Source of the DNA: Chrysophaeum taylorii | Lineage: Eukaryota > Sar > Pelagophyceae > Pelagomonadales > Pelagomonadaceae | Direction: 5' to 3' | Assembly (NCBI GenBank): GCA_029834535.1 | Contig: JAQMWT010000402.1 | Location: forward strand, 62,001 to 126,000 | Length of the DNA stretch: 64,000 nt | Shown here: one piece after another, positions 60,292 through 64,000 of the stretch | How the letters are laid out: the number at the start of each line of letters is the position of its first letter | Position numbering within the stretch: position 1 is the stretch's first letter | The notes under the pieces: generated by a model | Database searches by the model: none | The model's input: the letters and a program-made list of their open reading frames with translations, nothing else | Told to the model about the DNA's origin: nothing | Made by a program: the position numbers and the translations under genes

Positions 60292-62381
60292 TGTGAGGAA
60301 GCTATGACACTTACCCCTGCACCACGTCCCCATTATAGTTCTCACATCTCTATTTCATTTTCATAATGTTGATACGGGCCATTCTAATGTTGATACGGGC
60401 CATTCTGATGTTGATACGGGCCATTCTGATGTTGATACGGGGCCATTCTGATGTTGATACGGGGCCATTCTGATGTTGATACGGGCCATTCTGATGTTGA
60501 TACGGGGCCATTCTGATGTTGATACGGGCCATTTGATGTCGATACGGGCCATTCTGTTTCCCAAACTCTTTTATGTCTCTTCTGTAGCTTTCGTTTGTTA
60601 GTTCATTGTGTCTTCCTTCCCTTTGTTTAGCTAACACCCTTGTTGATCCCCATGCCACGTTTATTACTCTGCTTCTGAGAAATCCTCAGTATTACCTTGA
60701 CGAAACTACTATTACTTCCATTTACGAAGCTTTAGCTCCGACCAATCCTGAGCGTCCTGGCTGGCTGTCCCATCAAACGCCGCTCTTTGGTCAGCTTGGT
60801 TGCTGGATGTTGGCGCCTTCCTTCACGTTTTCTGGCAACATTTGTACTTCTCTGGATCCTGCCAAAAGTATGACTCTGGCCGCTTCAAATCGCAAGGCTC
60901 GCCTCGTTGTCCGCGGTTACACGCAGGTTCACGGCATTGATTATCATGACACCTACTCACCGGTGCCAACATCGTCACCGGTTGCCAACATCGTCACGAT
61001 CGGTTTCTTTCTACCCTTGTCGCTGTTCCATGACTGGGATCGCACTGTTGATGTCAGCTCCGCCTTTATTCAAGCTCCCACAACCCACCGATGGTTCTCG
61101 TTCAGCAAGCTCCGTCGCTCTTGGTATGGTTGCAAACAAGCTTGTCGCATTAGTGGCTTTATGCACACGCTTTTCGTCAATGACTGTGGTTTGTCCGCGG
61201 ATCTGGTGACACCCTTACAAGCTCGTGCTCAATTCTACCGTCCTTCTACGTCTCGTTCTGGTCGATGATCTTCTGGGCGCACTCGTCGTTGCATTGGCCA
61301 TTAAAGCCTTTTTCCTCCGTTTCCGCGCTTTCACTGACGTCAATGATCTTGATCTCACCTCTTACGTTGGTCTTGCATCCGCGTGCTCGCCCTCGAGAAC
61401 CTCACTCTGACCAATCCCGCGCTATCCGTGAATTTACCGAACATCGTCATCAGTAAACCCGAATCACTCCCGCTCCCGCGGTCTCTTCATCTCTGCGGCT
61501 GACTGTCCTACTCCTGGTTCTCCAGATCCTTTTCATGGCATATCCCTTTTCGCCGTATTGGGCGTGTCCTCTTCATCTCCATCAGACTCGTCCTGATATC
61601 GCTTGTCCGTCAACGTGTGCGCGCCAACAACTGGTAAACCCCACTGGCACGCTTACGCTTTATCTTCCACTCACGTTGTCTCAATGGCTCTCTGCCGATC
61701 TTGCCCTTGTTCTTGGTCGCGATTCACCCTTCGTCTCTGTGGTTATTCCGACTCCAGCTGGGCCGACGACCCTGATGACCGCCACCCACAGCCGTTTTGT
61801 TTTCCGCTGGCTCTATGATCGCCTCCACGCTCCTGGGCTACGTACTTACTTGCTCGCTCTTCTTTGAAGCTGAATTGCTCGCTCTTTACGCCGCTACCGC
61901 TGAGCTCTCTCTTGGTTTTCAAACTTTGTGATGACTTTGATCTCCCTCGTCACACCGTCCCAATGTATGATGATAATAGCACCACCGTCAAAGTCCGCTC
62001 CATGTCTCACACGGCGCACCCGCCATATTGACATTCGCTTACAGTACCGCCGAATATCATCGCAACCACATCTGATCTCAAACACATACCCCGCCTTCAC
62101 AATCTTAGCGACATTTCACCGCACAAGCCCTTCCTTCTTCGCGTTTTACCTACTTCGTGATCTTCGCCCTGATCTCTGCTGTTTTCGCCATGCTCTGTGA
62201 CGTCTTTCTTCAGCTTCTCCTCTGTAGGACCCACTTCACCCTTTTTCCTTTTCTTTCTTTTCCAGCACCTGTGTAGGACCCACTGCCCTTTTTCCTTTTC
62301 TTTCTTTTCCCACCTGTGTGAGAAGCTTGACACACTACCCCACCACGTCCCCATTATGCCCCACATCTCCATTTCATTTCA
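60292..62381 (+). mobile_element. Internally deleted, decayed Copia copy
   Basis: A shortened LTR (60292-60363) beginning TGTGAGGAAGC is followed at once by the DVDTGHS-type 21-bp repeats, so gag, protease and integrase are missing. Then come RT (near 60900-61330, with VHGIDYHDTYSP) and RNase H remnants with very many 1-12-base deletions and small insertions. The other LTR is at 62317-62381. Both LTRs share an altered 3' half (CCCCATTATRG...CATTTCATTTTCA) different from the 96-bp LTRs, so this is a subfamily that moved after acquiring it. Confidence 0.85.
60364..60560 (+). repeat. 21-bp tandem repeat (GATGTTGATACGGGCCATTC)
   Basis: About ten units, some with an extra G or lost CT. In the intact element the unit is in frame and codes DVDTGHS; here single-base changes break the frame. 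Confidence 0.9.
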
Positions 62382-64000
62382 CAACCTGTTTGTGGAGCCA
62401 TCAATAATAATTGACCTCTTTTTCTTCGTCTTCTTTGGAGTCCAACCCCGCGTGCCAGTAACGCCCATTTCCCCCACTTGCCTGCTTACCACCTGACTTA
62501 CCCTGATTGTTGCTCTGGTACTGACCTCATACCAGGGGTGTCATCTTGGATCCTCACCTGGTCCACTGAACCCAATGTACACGCACTTGTCGCTTTCTTG
62601 CTGTCTTCTGCTATTACCCTCATTTGATTGTCCGATTTTCGTGATGGCTTGATGTTTGCGCTGAGATCGGCGTGTGGTGGTTTCAAATTGGTGGTTCAAG
62701 GTGGCGCCCGCCGGTTGTTGAGGCTGTGGCGGCAACTCCCGCCTCCTAAGGCTTACCCCTCTTCTAGGGCCCCCATTATCAGGGGCACTACCTGTTCCGA
62801 TGATGTCAGAGTTTTCTGACATCATCTTCCTTTTCCGTGACATGTGTCACCCTGATTTCTGATTTCGATTATCCTTGATCATAAAGCAACGCCGATCCTC
62901 AAGTTGAGGACCGGGCGCGGAGTTGTTTGTGGTCGCGTGGCGGGAGAACGGCCATCCTCGTCCAGTGATCCCACCAAGGGCACGGACGCGATCGGCGAGC
63001 CGGATTCGAAGGCACGCCAGGTAGCCCCAAAATTCTTTACGCCACGGTGGTGGAGGAATACGAGATTCGAGCGACTATATCGGTCGCAGCGAATAGTGCA
63101 TCTTGCATTTCTACAACGGTCGGACGCCGTGCGCGCCCTGATCAAGCGCGCCGACGAATTCCAGAAGGACCATTGCCGTGAAAGTTCCCCGCCGATACGT
63201 TTGTCGTCGGAAGTGACGACGCGCGATTTGGTGCTAACCGACGCGCAACCTGTACCGCTGCCGCAGGCGAGCGGAGTGAGATCGCAACTCACGGAAGCGC
63301 ATTGTTTGCCGGGCAGCATAGTTCTGCCGCCCACCGTACGGATAGATTTGTCGGTGGAAGACGCACGCAACGACGATATTACGCGTGTGTGGACGATTAG
63401 AAGTTCCGGAGCCGAAGGAGCACGAGAACGACGACGACTCAACCATTTTGGACCCGCTCTGATCTCGGCCGACTAGAACGAGCCAGAGCCGATATGGAAG
63501 ACGATGATGCTGCCGTCGAGCAGCTACGATATGAAGAACCGCCAAGCCGTCAGGATGAGACGAACGAGCGGAATGACGATGATGATAATGATGATGATGA
63601 AGAAGAGCACGATACGAAGTTGACGAGGAAAAGAGCTAAACTACAACGACGGCAAGCCCACGGAGAGACCGGCGGGAGGACGATCGCACGCCGTCAACGC
63701 GTGCAGAACCCCGGATGCAACGAAAATGAATGAGTTCTACGAAGCTCACTTGCGGGCATTACGCGAAGAGAACGAACGCGCGCCGAACGACTTTAAAACA
63801 AATAGGGGAAGAGAACGAACGAAAAGAACGGCTACACGGAATGAGATAAAAATAATGCGAGAGCAACTGCGTATGGCCAACGCTCGAGCACGCCCAAGAT
63901 CAAGCGCGCGTTGACACGTGAAATATTGAATTGCGTATGCCGAATCGCCCGAGGCGAGCGAACGGTCTCGAGGAGAATTCCGAACTTCGAGGTACCGCCG
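62382..64000. other. Unassigned region with overlapping ORFs
   Basis: ORFs lie at 62904-63476 plus (190 aa), 63494-63733 plus (acidic, DDDDNDDDEEEHD) and 63726-63914 plus; an opposite-strand ORF covers 62879-63442. None has a motif I recognise, and codon use does not clearly favour either strand. A minus-strand ORF at 62541-62843 has a basic Gln-rich, gag-like composition. The window ends here. Confidence 0.4.

Noticed and set aside
62904-63476. A 190-codon ORF at the window end as a host gene
   Set aside because: Equally long antisense ORF, no motif and no clear codon bias; left as unassigned.

Overview
This window is nuclear DNA from a eukaryote, most likely a flagellated, GC-rich microalga or related protist (stramenopile-like). 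The evidence is a spliced BBS5 gene (a ciliary BBSome subunit) with a 40-bp GT-AG intron, an RNA polymerase III subunit, a eukaryotic-type class I ribonucleotide reductase large subunit, ankyrin, WD40 and CRAL-TRIO proteins, and LTR retrotransposons. There are no operons, rRNAs or CRISPRs. The exact lineage cannot be fixed from this sequence; one small gene with a possible plastid-type leader hints at a photosynthetic host but does not prove it.

Layout. 1-3.1 kb: decayed Copia remnants of two families. 3.3-5.2 kb: two small unknown or DUF-like minus-strand genes. 5.7-9.4 kb: non-host-like ORFs and a hAT transposase relic ending in an (ATTT)n array. 9.6-19.2 kb: a gene-rich stretch with RPC3 (minus), a membrane-anchored CRAL-TRIO protein, two ankyrin proteins and a decayed coiled-coil ORF between them. 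19.3-22.7 kb: a solo LTR, a 1.38-kb pure (CAGA)n array and a Copia RT fragment. 23.8-27.7 kb: a large WD40 protein with repeat-rich linkers. 27.8-29 kb: a 1.1-kb element with terminal inverted repeats and TA target duplications that carries a Pif1/Helitron-type helicase relic. 29-32.8 kb: gene-poor DNA with microsatellites. 33-36.6 kb: a single ORF joining an alpha-carbonic anhydrase to an SOS1-like Na+/H+ exchanger. 38-39 kb: BBS5. 39.1-41 kb: fragments of mobile elements. 41-54.4 kb: the RNR large-subunit gene between two 5.4-kb Copia elements in inverted orientation. 54.4-56.9 kb: a second, larger copy of the inverted-repeat element with a nuclease-like ORF and the same helicase relic. 56.9-58.3 kb: two small secreted or organelle-targeted helical proteins. 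58.3-64 kb: gene-poor, with an internally deleted and heavily decayed Copia copy.

The host genes look like independent loci in a small-intron, single-exon-dominated genome whose intergenic space has been filled by a Copia family with unusually short 96-bp LTRs, by the inverted-repeat family, and by 3-, 4-, 5- and 12-bp tandem repeats. The most striking host gene is the carbonic anhydrase-Na+/H+ exchanger fusion, which would couple CO2/bicarbonate interconversion to proton export in one polypeptide. No similarity search could be run; all family calls are from reading motifs.
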